From NCBI GenBank assembly GCA_030180135.1, contig CM058233.1, positions 25,701,615 to 25,765,614 of the forward strand: a DNA stretch of 64,000 nt. Reading direction: 5' to 3'. The position numbers were made by a program, and so were the translations under genes. The notes under the pieces are model-generated. The model searched no databases and was not told the origin of the DNA. It was given only the letters and a program-made list of their open reading frames with translations. Shown here in pieces: positions 12,034 through 23,726 of this stretch. The stretch comes from Orychophragmus violaceus (Eukaryota; Streptophyta; Magnoliopsida; Brassicales; Brassicaceae). Within the stretch, counting starts at the first letter, position 1; every line of letters starts with the position of its first letter.

Positions 12034-12564
12034 GCATCTTCAACCCACCCGCAAATCCTCAAAATTTTAGGTTTTGAATAGTGAAACCTCATGTTTGAGT
12101 TTGGAAAACCTCAAATTTGAGGTTTCAAGGTGTTCGTCTCCAAAAATAAACCTCAAACATAAACCTTAAATCACTTTTAAAAGTTTACGTTTTTTATATC
12201 ACAAAAAGTTTACATAACTATAAAACATACATTAAAGATATTATTAAAAAATATTAATTCATAAAATATTGCATCATTATATTACATAAATAATTGAATA
12301 CATACAAATTACAATTAATATTAATACTAAAATTATTCAACAAACGTATTTCCGTGATACTCCCTAATACGATCAATCAATGTATTTCGAAGTGATAAAT
12401 GTGCTTCTTTATTTTTATCTTAAGATTGATATATATATATATAGTATCTAAGATAAAAATTGTTTAAGGGTCAAAGCTAATGAAATATTTAATTATAGGG
12501 ACTAGATTGCAAAAGAAAAGATGAAACCGCAAATTTGAGGTTTTGGGGTTTCTTTTGGAGATGC
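12034..12564. mobile_element. Small non-autonomous inverted-repeat element (MITE-like)
   Basis: The left end reads GCATCTTCAACCCACCCGCA and continues into CAAATCCTCAAAA. The right end, reverse-complemented, reads GCATCTCCAAAAGAAACCCC and then AAAACCTCAAATTTGCGG. These are imperfect terminal inverted repeats of about 35 bp around a non-coding AT-rich core of about 530 bp. Further self-complementary AACCTC/GAGGTT blocks lie just outside (11999-12025) and inside. No target-site duplication is clear and no transposase is encoded. Family not assigned. Confidence 0.5.
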
Positions 12565-12888
12565 TAAAACCTAAAATTTTAGTTTTCATCTTTACTTTTA
12601 CATTGAATGATCTTAATCAAAAATATATAGCGAGATGAAGTGGTTGGTGTGAAATGTTCTTACTAGTTTTATGATGATTTGAGAAATTAAATTATGATTT
12701 TGTGAAACTTTCTAGATATCTGATTTTTTTTAGTATAAACGAACTTATCATGTCAAAGAAATTTAATAATATCGGCTGAGATGAACATTGAGTATTCTTC
12801 TTGTCTCTCATTTAATGTGTAAGTAATAAGCACAAGCCTACCAAATGAAACGTTCAAAACAAGATTGGAGGGTGGCTGCAGCATAAAT

Positions 12889-13563
12889 TGTTGGGAATGT
12901 CCTGAAATCTACCGTACTATCTCTAGAAAGTATGATAAGTGTCGAGATCAGACATAAGTCATAAATACTGGGTGATCATGATGGCTTGCTAGAGTCCGCT
13001 CATGATCTATAAGTTTAGGACTTATTACCAGTATTGTATGATCCCTAAGGGTCACACACCATAGCTAACGGGAAAGTTAAAATGGAATTAATACGGTAAG
13101 ATGCAATGGCATTTACTGTATTAGATCAGAGAATTGGGCCAGACAAAATACAGGCTTTTGTCTGATTTGTGTCTTGGGCCCAAAAGATTAATGAGCCATT
13201 AGTCTAATGACTTGGGCCCATTAATGAGAGATAAAAGGAATAAGAAACCCTAAGGAAGAGGCCCTTCCCTGCGATTTTCTCCTTGTGGCCGCAAGCCTCT
13301 CTCTCCCAAATCTCTCTCTCTGATCTTCCACATCTTTGGTCTAGCAGCCGTCCCGTGCTTGTAAGAGTGTGGATACTCGAGGAGGAATAGGTGTTACCAT
13401 CTGTTCTAGCTGATCTCATCATTACCATCCATCATCCGCTGCAATCTGAAAGGTAGTGATCAGGTTTGTTTTATGATTCATTTGACGAGAACCTAGATCT
13501 GTTAAGATTATGTGTTAGGTTGTAATTGGGAATTAAACCTTGAACAAACACCATAATCCTTCA
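12889..13563 (+). mobile_element. Copia solo LTR with target-site duplication TAAAT
   Basis: Starts TGTTGGGAATGTCCTGAAAT and ends ATAATCCTTCA, the same ends as the LTRs of elements 3 and 4 (TGTTGGGAATGTCC…ATTCCTTCA). The internal phrases GGGTCACACACC and GCTAGAGTCCGCTCATGATC also match those LTRs. It is flanked by TAAAT at 12884-12888 and 13564-13568, and no primer site follows. A solo LTR arises by recombination between the two LTRs of one element. Unlike its relatives it lacks the paired palindromes in U3. Confidence 0.88.
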
Positions 13564-13568
13564 TAAAT

Positions 13569-13852
13569 GTCCAGCCGAAACAGAGGAACTCTGCAAAAGC
13601 CCACAAGAGAACAAAAGACAAAAACCAGTTCACGGTTCTATGTCTTTGAGACTACACTAAAGCAAACGAAAAAAATCAGTATATGGTTCAAGGTGTCAGC
13701 GGCTACACCAGAAAAAAAAAAACAAAACCAGTGTACGGATAGTATAATTTTTAACCTTGATATTTAACCAGGTTATTTAACCAGGATATTTAACCATGAT
13801 TAATTGATTTGATTGGGTTCACGAAGAGACACACTCCACGTAACCGTACATC

Positions 13853-13898
<46 letters not shown>

Positions 13899-14062
13899 TT
13901 TTGAAGCGGCACTCGAGGCACATTACTAAAACCCTCATTTCCTGTAACCTTCTTTAATTCAAGTCCTTTGTTTGGTGAGGGGAAGTTATTTTGTCGAAAT
14001 AATCATCTTCCTGACTAACATTTCTCCCACTATCATTTTCTCTGAAACAGAACCAGACCACA
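13569..14062. other. Non-coding stretch with a (CT)n microsatellite
   Basis: Between the solo LTR and the DUF223 gene. It contains GGTTATTTAACCAGG-type short repeats near 13770-13800 and a (TC)n run at 13851-13896. The region just upstream of 14063 would be the promoter and 5' leader of the DUF223 gene. Confidence 0.6.
13851..13896 (+). repeat. (TC)n microsatellite
   Basis: An almost pure TC dinucleotide run with one G interruption at 13860. Such runs are common in plant 5' leaders; the DUF223 start codon is 167 bp further on. Confidence 0.95.
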
Positions 14063-15050
14063 ATGGTCCATTACAACTACATAGCAGAAACACAACCTAA
14101 CAGAGCCGAAACCGGTTGGCGCTTCAGAGTTAAGATTTTCCGTGTCTACCCATACTATGTGTTTGCATATAGACCACATTGGAGTTTCATCTTGGCCGAC
14201 CAGAGAGTAAGTGAAAATTATTTAAGAAAAATGAAGGCAAGTGGAAGACTGCACTGGTTCTTACTCTTTGATCTTTATGCATTCACTCATGTGCAGGGAG
14301 CCAAGATCGAAATGGTCATTTATCCAGGCGAAGTATATAACTTCTCTGGACTTGAGAAAAATGAAGGCAAGTGGATTGAGATATCTGGAGTCAGGGTAGT
14401 CCGAGCGGATCCAGATTTCTATCCATCAAAGACTCGCCACCGACTTGAAGTCACGAAAGACACTGAGATTGAACTTATCGACCCTTTGGAAAGCAAGAAC
14501 TACATGGAATTTGTTATTTTCCTCCATATATGTGACATAAAAATAGACAAAGACGATCTTATAGGTAAAAACTAGCGAAAGTTTCCATCTTTTTGATGTT
14601 TTTGAAACTCTAATCGTGAAACTCTAAATAACAACAAATATCATGACTAGACACCATGGTCTCGATCATCTGCCCCCTTGAAGTCGACCCCGACAACCCT
14701 GCAAAGAAAAGGAAAGTGTTCCACTTCAGAGACGCTCATTAAGTGCATGTTTTTGGTATTGTAGCAGTAAACACCATGACCAAAACAATTGATAAAAGTT
14801 TAAATTGTTCGATAATAGAAAAGATCGTGGTGCTCAAGATGTGGAGGAATGTTCGGACTAGAAGTAACTGTTTTAACATTTTCATTTGTTTATATATAAT
14901 AATTTAGGATAGTTTGCTAAAGTTCTTGTTTTATATAGGTGAACCTGATGAGACATGGGTTGAGACCCTGGAAAGCTTATCGAACTAAAGGTTCAATCCG
15001 CGAATTCAGGAGGTTCAAGATCTCATGTTCCAGTTGAGGCCGCTGACACT
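14063..15050 (+). pseudogene. DUF223 / RPA70-like OB-fold protein gene, decayed at the 3' side
   Basis: DUF223 proteins are plant relatives of the replication protein A large subunit with single-strand-DNA-binding OB folds; many copies derive from Helitron-type transposons. Exon 1 (14063-14206) encodes MVHYNYIAETQPNRAETGWR and ends ...ILADQR. A 90-bp GT-AG intron (14207-14296) is in phase 0, and exon 2 continues GAKIEMVIYPGEVYNFSGLE...VVRADPDFYPS to a GT donor at 14565. Later exon-like pieces are KIVVLKMWRNVRTR (about 14821-14863, donor 14864) and EPDETWVETLESLSN (from acceptor 14938), which then meets a TAA. A candidate middle exon near 14649-14742 (KKRKVFHFRDAH) also ends in a stop. The intron is a multiple of three without stops, so unspliced RNA also stays open. 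Probably a pseudogene, though the first two exons could still be expressed. Confidence 0.6.
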
Positions 15051-16459
15051 GATGTTGCCGGAAGCAGTGTTGTTGTCTCTATCAAAATCTCATTCATAAT
15101 TTAGTGTATGTTACTTGAAAACCTGAATGTTTTATTATGTTTTCAGTTTTAATATGCTTATCGAACCTTATTAACTATGATTTCATGCTTAATATTTCAA
15201 TTTAATAACGGTAATTAATAGCCATATTTTAGTAACAAGTGATTAATATATAGTAATAATTTTTCGTTGACATTTAAGATGTCTCTTCAAGTCAATAACT
15301 TTCTTTGACTAAGATTAAGAAATCGACTACTATTTGTAATCTTAATAAATGAGAATGAATACTAATACAATTGGAAATGAAAATTTTGATTTATAAAAAT
15401 GATTAATATTAGAAAGAGAGAGTAATTAAATAAGTATACAAGTAAGAATTATTGCATTTTGTGAAAAGGGAAAAATTAACAGCCGTAGATAAGCAATAGT
15501 AAAAAATTTGGACTTATTTTTGGTTTCATATTTGTATATTAAGAATTTTTCGGTGATATTTAAGACGCCTATTCTTCCACCAATGAATTTTCTCGGCGTG
15601 ATTGGAAGGTCGTGTCGATTTAAATCATGATTGGTCTGATAACCATTATTTCTTCCCCTAAGTAAATATATAGCCCCTATTTTCATCATTCTTCCCCATC
15701 CTCACTTCTTTCCTCTCTATCGCTTCTAACAGAGCCTCGCTTCATTTTCTATCTTTTGTTCTTCCTTAAATATGCTGACATGTTCTTATGTTTTCTTTTG
15801 TTTGGTTCTGTGTCGACCTCTTGAGTCATGCATGAACAACACCAGAACCAGTATTCTCCTCTAGAAAAAGTCACCTACAAGTCTTGCAAGGTCAAACGAC
15901 CAAATGGTCTTTCGCCGTCAAACACTCGGTGGCGAGATGATGTGATTCCATTGGGTAATTTATCTTGAGGAGAACATTGGTCCAGGTTTTTATTTCATAA
16001 CAGTTCCTATCTCATCGATGCCTTGCTGGGAGAAGACAACTCAATCGTCAGTCGAGATAGCGGTTCAGTTTCTAGCGGAAAGAAACCGATATCACAACTC
16101 AAGCTTTGGCTTTGGAAGAACTTTATCGTTTAAGAAATTAGTTTAGCTCTAATTATTTTACTTAGTCCAACTTGTAATATCAGTATTTAAGGTATTCCAC
16201 TCAATTCCTATATTTTCATTCCATTTGATATTCTTCTTGTCTTTCATTTTTGTAATTTATATTGGAATATTGTGGGTCCGACAAATTGAGAGTAATATTA
16301 ATAACCATTCTAGTGAAAAAATAATATTATTCTAATAAAACCCGCCAAAACAAGAAACATTATCGCGCCTAAACCAAGTTACTTAGGTAAATTATCATAA
16401 ACCAAAAGAATACATTGACCATAATAACCACGAGAAAGTCAACATGCATATTACAAGGG
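15051..16459. other. Non-coding stretch between the DUF223 gene and the CACTA element
   Basis: AT-rich. A short plus-strand frame starts at ATG 15829 (MHEQHQNQYSPLEKVTYKSC), runs to a GT donor-like site near 15955 and has exon-like composition up to 16140, but I do not recognise it. A CACTA left terminus (CACTACAAGAAAA type) was looked for here and not found. Confidence 0.4.
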
Positions 16460-16468
16460 CTCTTCATC

Positions 16469-19400
16469 CTACTCTTCATCGTCATCTTGATCCTCATCAT
16501 CAGAAGATGATAAATTACAACAGAATTCATCTTCTGATTCTGCATCCCCGACCTCGTAATCAAGATCTATTGTGTTTTCTCCTTGTACCAAGTTCGCAAT
16601 AACGAGATCTTCGATTCTAGTCATCATCACATGATCATTTTCTTGTTGCAAAATAATCAGTTCCATGTCACCATAATCTCCTGAAATATTTCCCCTCTGG
16701 TTGACTTGAAAAACACTTAGCCACTCTCGCTTTGGTTTCTTCGTGTATGGATACAGGATATAACAAACTTGATCTGCTTGTGAGACTGTGCAATTTGTAT
16801 GTATATTGAATGAAGTTATATATGTACATATATTTAAAAGCATTAAGATTTACAGGTATGGAACTAACGTACCTAGAACAAATGGTTCATCTTTATTGTT
16901 TATTCATGATGAAAGAACGTCTATAGCGCCAGCATTACTCTTCCGAGTGCCTCTACCGATCATAGGGTCGTACCAGTTACACTTAAATAGTGTGATTCTC
17001 AAATTCACAATTCCCTCATACTCGAGTTGTATGATATCAGTTAAAACTTTCTGGAAATCAGCTTCATCAGATTTATCAGCATAATTCTCTCCTTTAACAC
17101 GTACACCATAGTTACATGTCTTCCGTACCACGCCGTCATTCTTTGTATGAAACAAATATCCTCTTGTAAAATAGATGGGCCAGGTTTTAGCCTTATGCAC
17201 GGGTTCATGCACGATCTCTAGCACCCAATCAGGAAAATCATATGTGTTTTTCCAATAAGTAACCTGGAGTATATTGAAAGAAAATATCAAATATAGAGTT
17301 TGGCAAAGATAAATTCAAATAGATATATATGTACGACAACATTTTACACATACATAATCTTCCACCCGATTCGATATTATTCGGGGCTTTTTGCGGAGAC
17401 CTCTTCTTCAGAGAATTCTGGATACTTTATGGACAGATAATCTTCGAACATACTTTAATTTCAACGAAAACTTATATGAGAAATCATAGTATAGTTGAAT
17501 GTATTAAACCGAAAGATAAGACATGCCAACTTATATATATATATATATATATACCTCTATAGTGGCTCAGAATATCCACAATTTCGCAGAACATAAACAT
17601 ATACGCGTCTATAGTATTCCTCTGACAGCCAGATTTCTTGCATTCTTCCACTTGGATGACCCACTTGAGTAAATATATCAGGAACATCGACATGATATAC
17701 AGGGATTTCACCTTTTGTGAATTTGGTTAACCTGACCAAATTAATTGGTTTAGAAAAATTTCTAATTAATTAATATACTACCATATGTGTGTCTTACAAA
17801 TGGCAAAGTGAACATGTGATAGTGTATTTACCTTGATTTTGTTTTTATATTCGCAGAAAAGTAATGCTTTGAGAAATAAACCATCTCCTCATTGATATAC
17901 GATTCAACAATCGATCCTGCCGCATATCCTTTGTTCATTGCTTTCTTTTTCAACTTTATGAAGTACCTTTCAAAAGCTTACATCCACCTATATTGTAACA
18001 GACCTCCTAATTCAGCTTCGTAGGGGAGATGTATAGGTAAGTGCTCCATCACGTCAAAAAATGATGGTGGAAAAATCTTTTCCAAATTGCATATGATTAA
18101 AACTATATTTTCTTTGAGAATTTGGAGACGACTTTTTTGTATGGTACATATGAAATACTATACTCATATTTAATTATCAAATATTAAGTAAAATAAAATA
18201 GAAACCTGCTAACGCAAGGTGGACGTTCCGGTCTAAGAGTTCAGAAAAGATAAGTGGAAGTAGCCGCTCCATAAAACGTGGCAGTCATGACTCTTCATCC
18301 CTGAAAACTTACCGTTATCCATATACGTGGGGAAATTTGACTGCATTCTTCACACATTCTAGTAATTTTGTTCTGGCATCGTTTGTAAATTTGTACGTGG
18401 GGAAAGGAGCTTTACCCTCACAATCAATATGTAGGTGTGGCCCAGAATAGAATCGTTCTAAATTAATTCTTGACATGATGGTGTCTTTAGATTTACCCTT
18501 CACACTCAAAAGAGTACTCTTGACGTTTTCAAAAAAATTCTTCTCTACATGCATCAAATTCAGATTATGTCGGAGAGTAAGGTCCCTACAGTACGGAAGC
18601 TCCCAGAATATGTTTTCCTTGTGCCAGTTATGTAACTTCCCATAGCCAAGCCCCTTCTTTTCATGACCGTTTCCACCGACGTCCTTTGTTTTCGGTGGAT
18701 TTACATCTTGCAATCGCTCGCTATAAACTTGTTCACCACTCAATACCTCAGGTGGATGCTCTTTCAAGGTGTCTTTTCCCTTCAAGATGTCTTTTTTATT
18801 CTTCCTCAATGGATGACCAAATGGAAGAAATCTTCTGTGACAATCAAACCAACATGTCTTCCTTCCCTTAGGCAGATAAAAAGATTTTGTATCTTCAATG
18901 CAAATAGGACAAGACAATCCACCATGGGTCATCCATCCTGATAACATCCCATATGCCGGGAAGTCGCTTATCGTCCACAGCAGAACTGCTTTTAGTATAA
19001 AGTTTTCATTCAATGACACATCGTATGCATCGACTCCAGAAGACCACAATTCTTTTAACTCCTCAATAAAAGGTTGGAGGAAGATATCGAGACTAGCGCG
19101 CGGATGATTTGGCCCATAATTCAGAATTGTAAGAAATAAGTATTCTGTTTTCATGCACATATCATGGGGTAAATTATATGGAGTCAAGATCACGGGCCAC
19201 AACGAATGATTACAAGACATGCCAAATGGATTGAACTTATATGTACATAATCCAAGATAAACTTTACGGGGTCTTGGGGATACAAAGGATGTTAAGCTTG
19301 AAACGATTTCCACTATGCCTCATCAGACGGATGACAAATTTCTCCCTCCTTCCTTTGGTGCTCCACATGCTATCTTATTGCCGCTGCAGTCTTCTCGCTT

Positions 19401-20129
19401 TGATACATTCTCTTCAGTTTGTCAACAAATTGTAGATACCACATATGACTGTAGGATACTCTGGTTCTACTTTGTCTCTCGTTCGGCTTCCATCTTGGTT
19501 TGCCACAAAACCGACACTTTCTTCCGTTTCGTCTTCTTTCTAGAAAACCATACAATTATTCATGCAAACATCAATTGTACGATAGGGGAGGCCTAAATTG
19601 TGCATCAGTTTCTCTGTCTCGTAATGTGAACTTGTTGCTTGGTTTCATTCTGGTAAATACTATGTCATCATTTCACATATCGAATCCACTAACCTTTCAC
19701 TCATATTATGTTCTGCCTTGTTATGCAGGACCCGAGCAGCCAAGGATAACTGAGAGTGACCTTCACGACAACTATAAGATAAAGGATGGTTGGCTCCTTC
19801 TAATATGTCATAATTTTTTTTGAATGATTACGTACAGGTTCTTCACTATTACTCCCATAACCACAAAATGCATCATTCACCATATCCACATACTTATCTT
19901 CTACATTATTATGACCATTCGGATCAACATAACTCGTTCTTATATCCAAACCAATTTCTTCTCTATGCTTATACCAAACACAATAATCATGCATAAATTC
20001 ATAACTAAACAGATGACTCCAGATTCCTTGTTCCGTGGTTTCCGATTTTCCGTTCTTGCATAAACGACAAGGGCAGAGAAACTTACCGCCATTTCTCAGC
20101 GCTAAAGGCTGGTTTTTGGCAAGTTTCAT
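16469..20129 (-). pseudogene. CACTA TNP2-type transposase, broken
   Basis: Five blocks, in the order expected for TNP2 proteins. 20129-19800: transposase-associated Cys-rich domain (CPCRLCKNGK...GIWSHLFSYEF). 19555-19300: the linker block (KCRFCGKPRWK, QFVDKLKRMYQSEKTAAAIR) in a shifted frame. 19313-18315: Transposase_21 core, with VYLGLCTYKFNPFG, WPVILTPYNLP, SSGVDAYDVS, WTISDFPAYGMLSGW and HNLNLMHVEKN. About 18100-17850: DUF4218 block (VMEHLPIHLPYEAELGG) with an in-frame TAA after QYRWM. 17290-16904: DUF4216 (LFKCNWYDP). 16843-16469: C-terminal SQADQVCYILYPYTKKPKR, ending in an acidic tail. The protein would bind CACTA ends and cut DNA. Multiple breaks show it is dead. Confidence 0.85.
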
Positions 20130-20853
20130 AAATTGTGCAACTCCCGTTGTGAAGGCTATTGAGAAATTTTATGTGGCATCATATAACCTATTATACATCC
20201 ACTCCCGATGGTTGCTATAATAATGTATCCTCCCACCATGTAACTAGATTTCCAAATTCTTTGTGTTTCTACAATTGAAAACGGAGATATGACTGAATTT
20301 CGACTATGGAGACATAATTGGCCACTCCCATTAATTGTCATAAATGCATGCACATGAAACTAGTATACCTACCACAAACAAGTAAAATATAACCAAACTA
20401 TCTCATATTATTATTACGAAATCCAAAAATACTATATGATACGATCCATACCCGACTACTTTGCGACATAAATAATCAGTTGAATATTAGTCGTAACAAT
20501 AGCGACAAATAAACGACTTGGTTACTACTATACACAAAGTGGCGAATTAGTTGCCCATATACTGACCAATTCACGACTTTTCTACGACTCTTTACATCCG
20601 ACCTAAAAATAGCCGTCATATCACAGACTAGCCTGCGACTATTGTTTCCGGTCTTGACAATGGTAGTTAATCAGTCGTAAATCGACGACTAATTTAGCGA
20701 CAATCATTTTTGGTCGTATATCAGCGACTAACACACACATATATATATATATATATATATTTGTTGTCGTAAAATAGTAGAAATATTGTCCCCTAATAAT
20801 CGCCGAATGTTTTGACTACAAGTATAGTCGCAAGTTCCAGTCGCAAAAACGCT

Positions 20854-20867
20854 GTTTTCTTGTAGTG
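20854..20867 (-). repeat. CACTA terminal inverted repeat, right end of element A
   Basis: GTTTTCTTGTAGTG, reverse complement CACTACAAGAAAAC. It shares its approach sequence (GTCGCAAAAACGCT) with the second right end at 23713-23726 (GTCGTGAAAATGCT), so the two belong to one family. The next 3 bp are TTT. Confidence 0.88.
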
Positions 20868-21045
20868 TTTATTCAAAACTAACGGAACGTTGTCATTTAA
20901 AAAAAAATTTGGCGTGAATTGTTGGTCTGCATCATGTAAACCTTCCTAGCCTCATGGGTGTTCGTTGCTCCTTTATATGCCATGTTTCATTCTGGTTGTT
21001 TCTTGGATGTAATGGATTTTTTTAACCTGTATCTCTCTTTAACAG

Positions 21046-21117
21046 GTGACACTCATGGAGAATATTCAGATCTGTTGAGACTTTTTGAGTATGTATGCTT
21101 CCCTCCTGAAGCCAATA
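21046..21117 (+). pseudogene. Exon fragment of a protein phosphatase 1 (TOPP) catalytic subunit
   Basis: After a clear 3' splice site (CTCTCTTTAACAG) the frame reads GDTHGEYSDLLRLFEYVCFP and then PEAN. This matches the metal-binding GDxHG motif of PP1 enzymes and the following block of plant TOPP proteins, which have an intron at the same place. After PEAN the similarity stops: the expected YLFLGDYVDRG is absent, and an unrelated open stretch runs to a stop at 21227. It is a captured exon piece inside CACTA-flanked DNA, without a functional enzyme. Confidence 0.7.
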
Positions 21118-22854
21118 CTCAAATGGGGGAGAAATCCAAGTTGAGAGCTTGGTGCGGCTGGTTTATAGTGAACATTGTATTGGATAATGTTGTGCTTGCT
21201 GTCGTTTACAGGGTCAGGTTTAGTTGACTCTAAAAGAAACCCTTAAAATCTAAAGTTTCGTCTGTGCTTTAATATTCTAGTCCGAAAACTATTTCTTAAA
21301 TTTTGATGTGAACTATTTTTAATTTGAGTGTTACCAAAATAGCAAAACTATTTCCAAGAATTTAAAACACAAATTTGCTTTCCTAAAACCTGTCTTCAAT
21401 CGTACTTATATTGTGAGCAAACTTGTTCTGAGTTTACTAAAGTAAAATAGATTAGTTAAATTTTTAAAACATAGTCAATAAAAAAAGAATATATTATGAC
21501 TACGTTACGCCTACAAGTGGGCAAAAATTCAAAATATTTTCCAAATTTATCCGGGAAACCTAAACCCAATTTTGTAGCCCAAAACATTTCAATTACCCAC
21601 ATATACCCAAGAAGTTTCGACAAAGTGCCGAGAAATCATCAAATACGTCAAACCCTGATTTACTTTTGTTCTTCCCCATTTCAGAAATCTCTTTCGAATC
21701 ATCTCTCTAATCTCTCTATGAATCATCTTTTATGCCCACCCATCTCAAAAAGATATCTCTTCTTCGAATCACTTCGAAGCTTTCCATTTCATAGCTAACT
21801 TTGGCCAAAACCCTATCGGCTCTCTCAAATTCTTCCTTGAATATCTCAATCACAAAACCCTCCGTGATTCTATTCCTACGGGTACATGTAGCTATATCGT
21901 TAGTTTGCTTCTGCTTTGCTTTGCTTTTGAAACAGTACAGGCTCTGAATCCGATTATTTGTTACAATTAATTTTGGTTCTACAGGTTGTAAACGACTCCT
22001 ATATTCCTCTATGAGCTTCAATTTGGTCTCCACAGTCTGGGTTATTTGGTTGTTTTTTTAATGAGTGTTTGAGGAGTTAGAGTTTGATGGTTAGGATGTT
22101 AATCTTGTAGTTAGCAAGCAATTGAAGACACCAATCTCTGCTTAACTCGTTAATGTGTTCTGCTAAGTTCGAATGTCTGAACGCTTACAAGATAGTTTTT
22201 GTATCATTTTACGCGTTCCCACACCATTCATAACTTTCTTGTAAATTTTTTGTTGAGGATATCTATCAATGACGTATGAAAGATGTGGTTAGCATCACAA
22301 AGGACTGCAGAAGCAATGCAAAGAACTGCGACCTCGTGAGATATCAACAATTGAATATAAAATTATCTTTCCTCAGGTAAAGTAACATTTTTCACAATCC
22401 ATGCTTATAAAGTCATCTCGCGTTCTTTATTTTTTTTGTTTTTCTCTTACTATATGTAATTGTCACATGCCACTGCGAAGGATGGACGAGTAAATCCTAA
22501 TGAAGTTGAATGCCTGACAGCTAATCTTTTAATGCGCAAGCACAAGCAACCCAGACATTTACCAGCGTTGTCGCCCACCAAGAGAAACTGAAGGAAGCTC
22601 AAAGTAAAACAACAACACCATCTGATTCGTAGTTTACTAATCACTATCTCTTGCGTACTTGTCATTTTATTGGTATATGATTTGACAACTCATAAATGCT
22701 AGAGTTTGCGTATGTAGGTCGTATGTGTCTACATGTTACCAATGTTATTTTTGATGCAAGTGTTTGTTATGTTTGTTGTACCACTCAAATTACGGTATCA
22801 CTGAATACCAAATCGAAAATGAAATTAATCCAAATTCTTATATTTATGAATGAA

Positions 22855-23712
22855 AGTCACTACACAGTCGTCAATTATTCGCACTACACACACAAACTAG
22901 TCGCTAAATATTTATCATCAGCGAATCTGGATTTTCCGAATAGTCGCTTAATAATCGTTATTTTGTCATTACACTGTCGCCAAGTAGTCACCATTTCTTA
23001 TGACTATGTTGTGACTATATTAAACAGTCAGATAGTAGTCGGCCAGACAATACCATAATCAAATCTGGATGTTTCGATTAGATGTTGCACAGTCGTTTAA
23101 CAGTCGACAATTAACAGCAAGATGTTTACCATAATCATATTTGGATTCTCCAATTAGTCGTCATATAATCGGTAAATTAGTCAATAAACAGTCGCCAAAA
23201 TGTCACCATTGTCTACTATTAAATCGTTACTTTACTAGTCAATCACATAAGAGTCGCCACATAGTGGCGAGATCATTAAAATAATCGTATACGGATGTTC
23301 AGATTAGTCGTGGGATAGTCGTTAAAATGGTCGTTACCCAGTCATTACATAATGGCTAATATTTACGACTACTTTTTGACTATACTATACAGTCACATAT
23401 TAATCGCCAAGTCGTCACGTAGTTTAACGACTATTTGATGACAACATTTCTCCGACGGCATCTGGACTCCCTCTATAGTTGCACAAAAGTTGTTGTTGTA
23501 GTCACAAATTAGTCTTTATATCTTCCGACAACGCTCTATCTATTTTACGATTACCTATATTGGTCGTATAAATAGTCGTAACTCGCCAACTAATAATACA
23601 ACTATGCGATTTAGCGACTATGAATTTACAACTACCACATTTAGTTGTATTTTTGTCGTAAAACCCGGATTTACGACTTTTCTGCGATTAAAAGTGCAGT
23701 CGTGAAAATGCT
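22855..23712. repeat. CACTA subterminal repeat region
   Basis: Many short words such as TAGTCG, CAGTCGTC, GTCGCCA and CGACTA in both orientations, of the kind bound by CACTA-encoded proteins near element ends. The pattern matches 20460-20850 in the neighbouring element. No coding frames of note. Confidence 0.65.
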
Positions 23713-23726
23713 GTTTTCTTGTAGTG

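Larger units (their letters stand above)
16460..20867 (-). mobile_element. CACTA (En/Spm) DNA transposon, defective
   Basis: The right terminus is GTTTTCTTGTAGTG at 20854-20867, the complement of the classic CACTACAAGAAAAC end. It is preceded by about 400 bp of subterminal repeats built on GCGACTA/TAGTCG words (20460-20850). Inside, on the minus strand, lies a TNP2-type transposase in pieces from 20129 down to 16469. No left terminus could be found before 16460, so the left border given is only the end of transposase similarity. Stops and frameshifts make it non-autonomous. Confidence 0.8.
20868..23726. mobile_element. Second CACTA-type segment, right end only
   Basis: The right terminus GTTTTCTTGTAGTG lies at 23713-23726, with about 850 bp of subterminal GTCG/CGAC repeats before it (22855-23712). 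It has the same orientation as the right end of element A at 20867. No left terminus is seen at 20868, so this is a fragment, or element A may have inserted into it. It encloses a protein phosphatase exon fragment at 21046-21117 and has no transposase of its own. Confidence 0.6.

Noticed and set aside
13569..13767. A 66-codon plus-strand frame after the solo LTR
   Set aside because: Lys/Thr-rich chance frame directly at the TSD, with no family resemblance.
18663..20220. Plus-strand frames opposite the CACTA transposase
   Set aside because: Antisense shadows of the TNP2-type coding sequence.
21496..22665. Short frames between the phosphatase fragment and the CACTA subterminal repeats
   Set aside because: They look like low-complexity chance frames; no family or splice structure could be supported.
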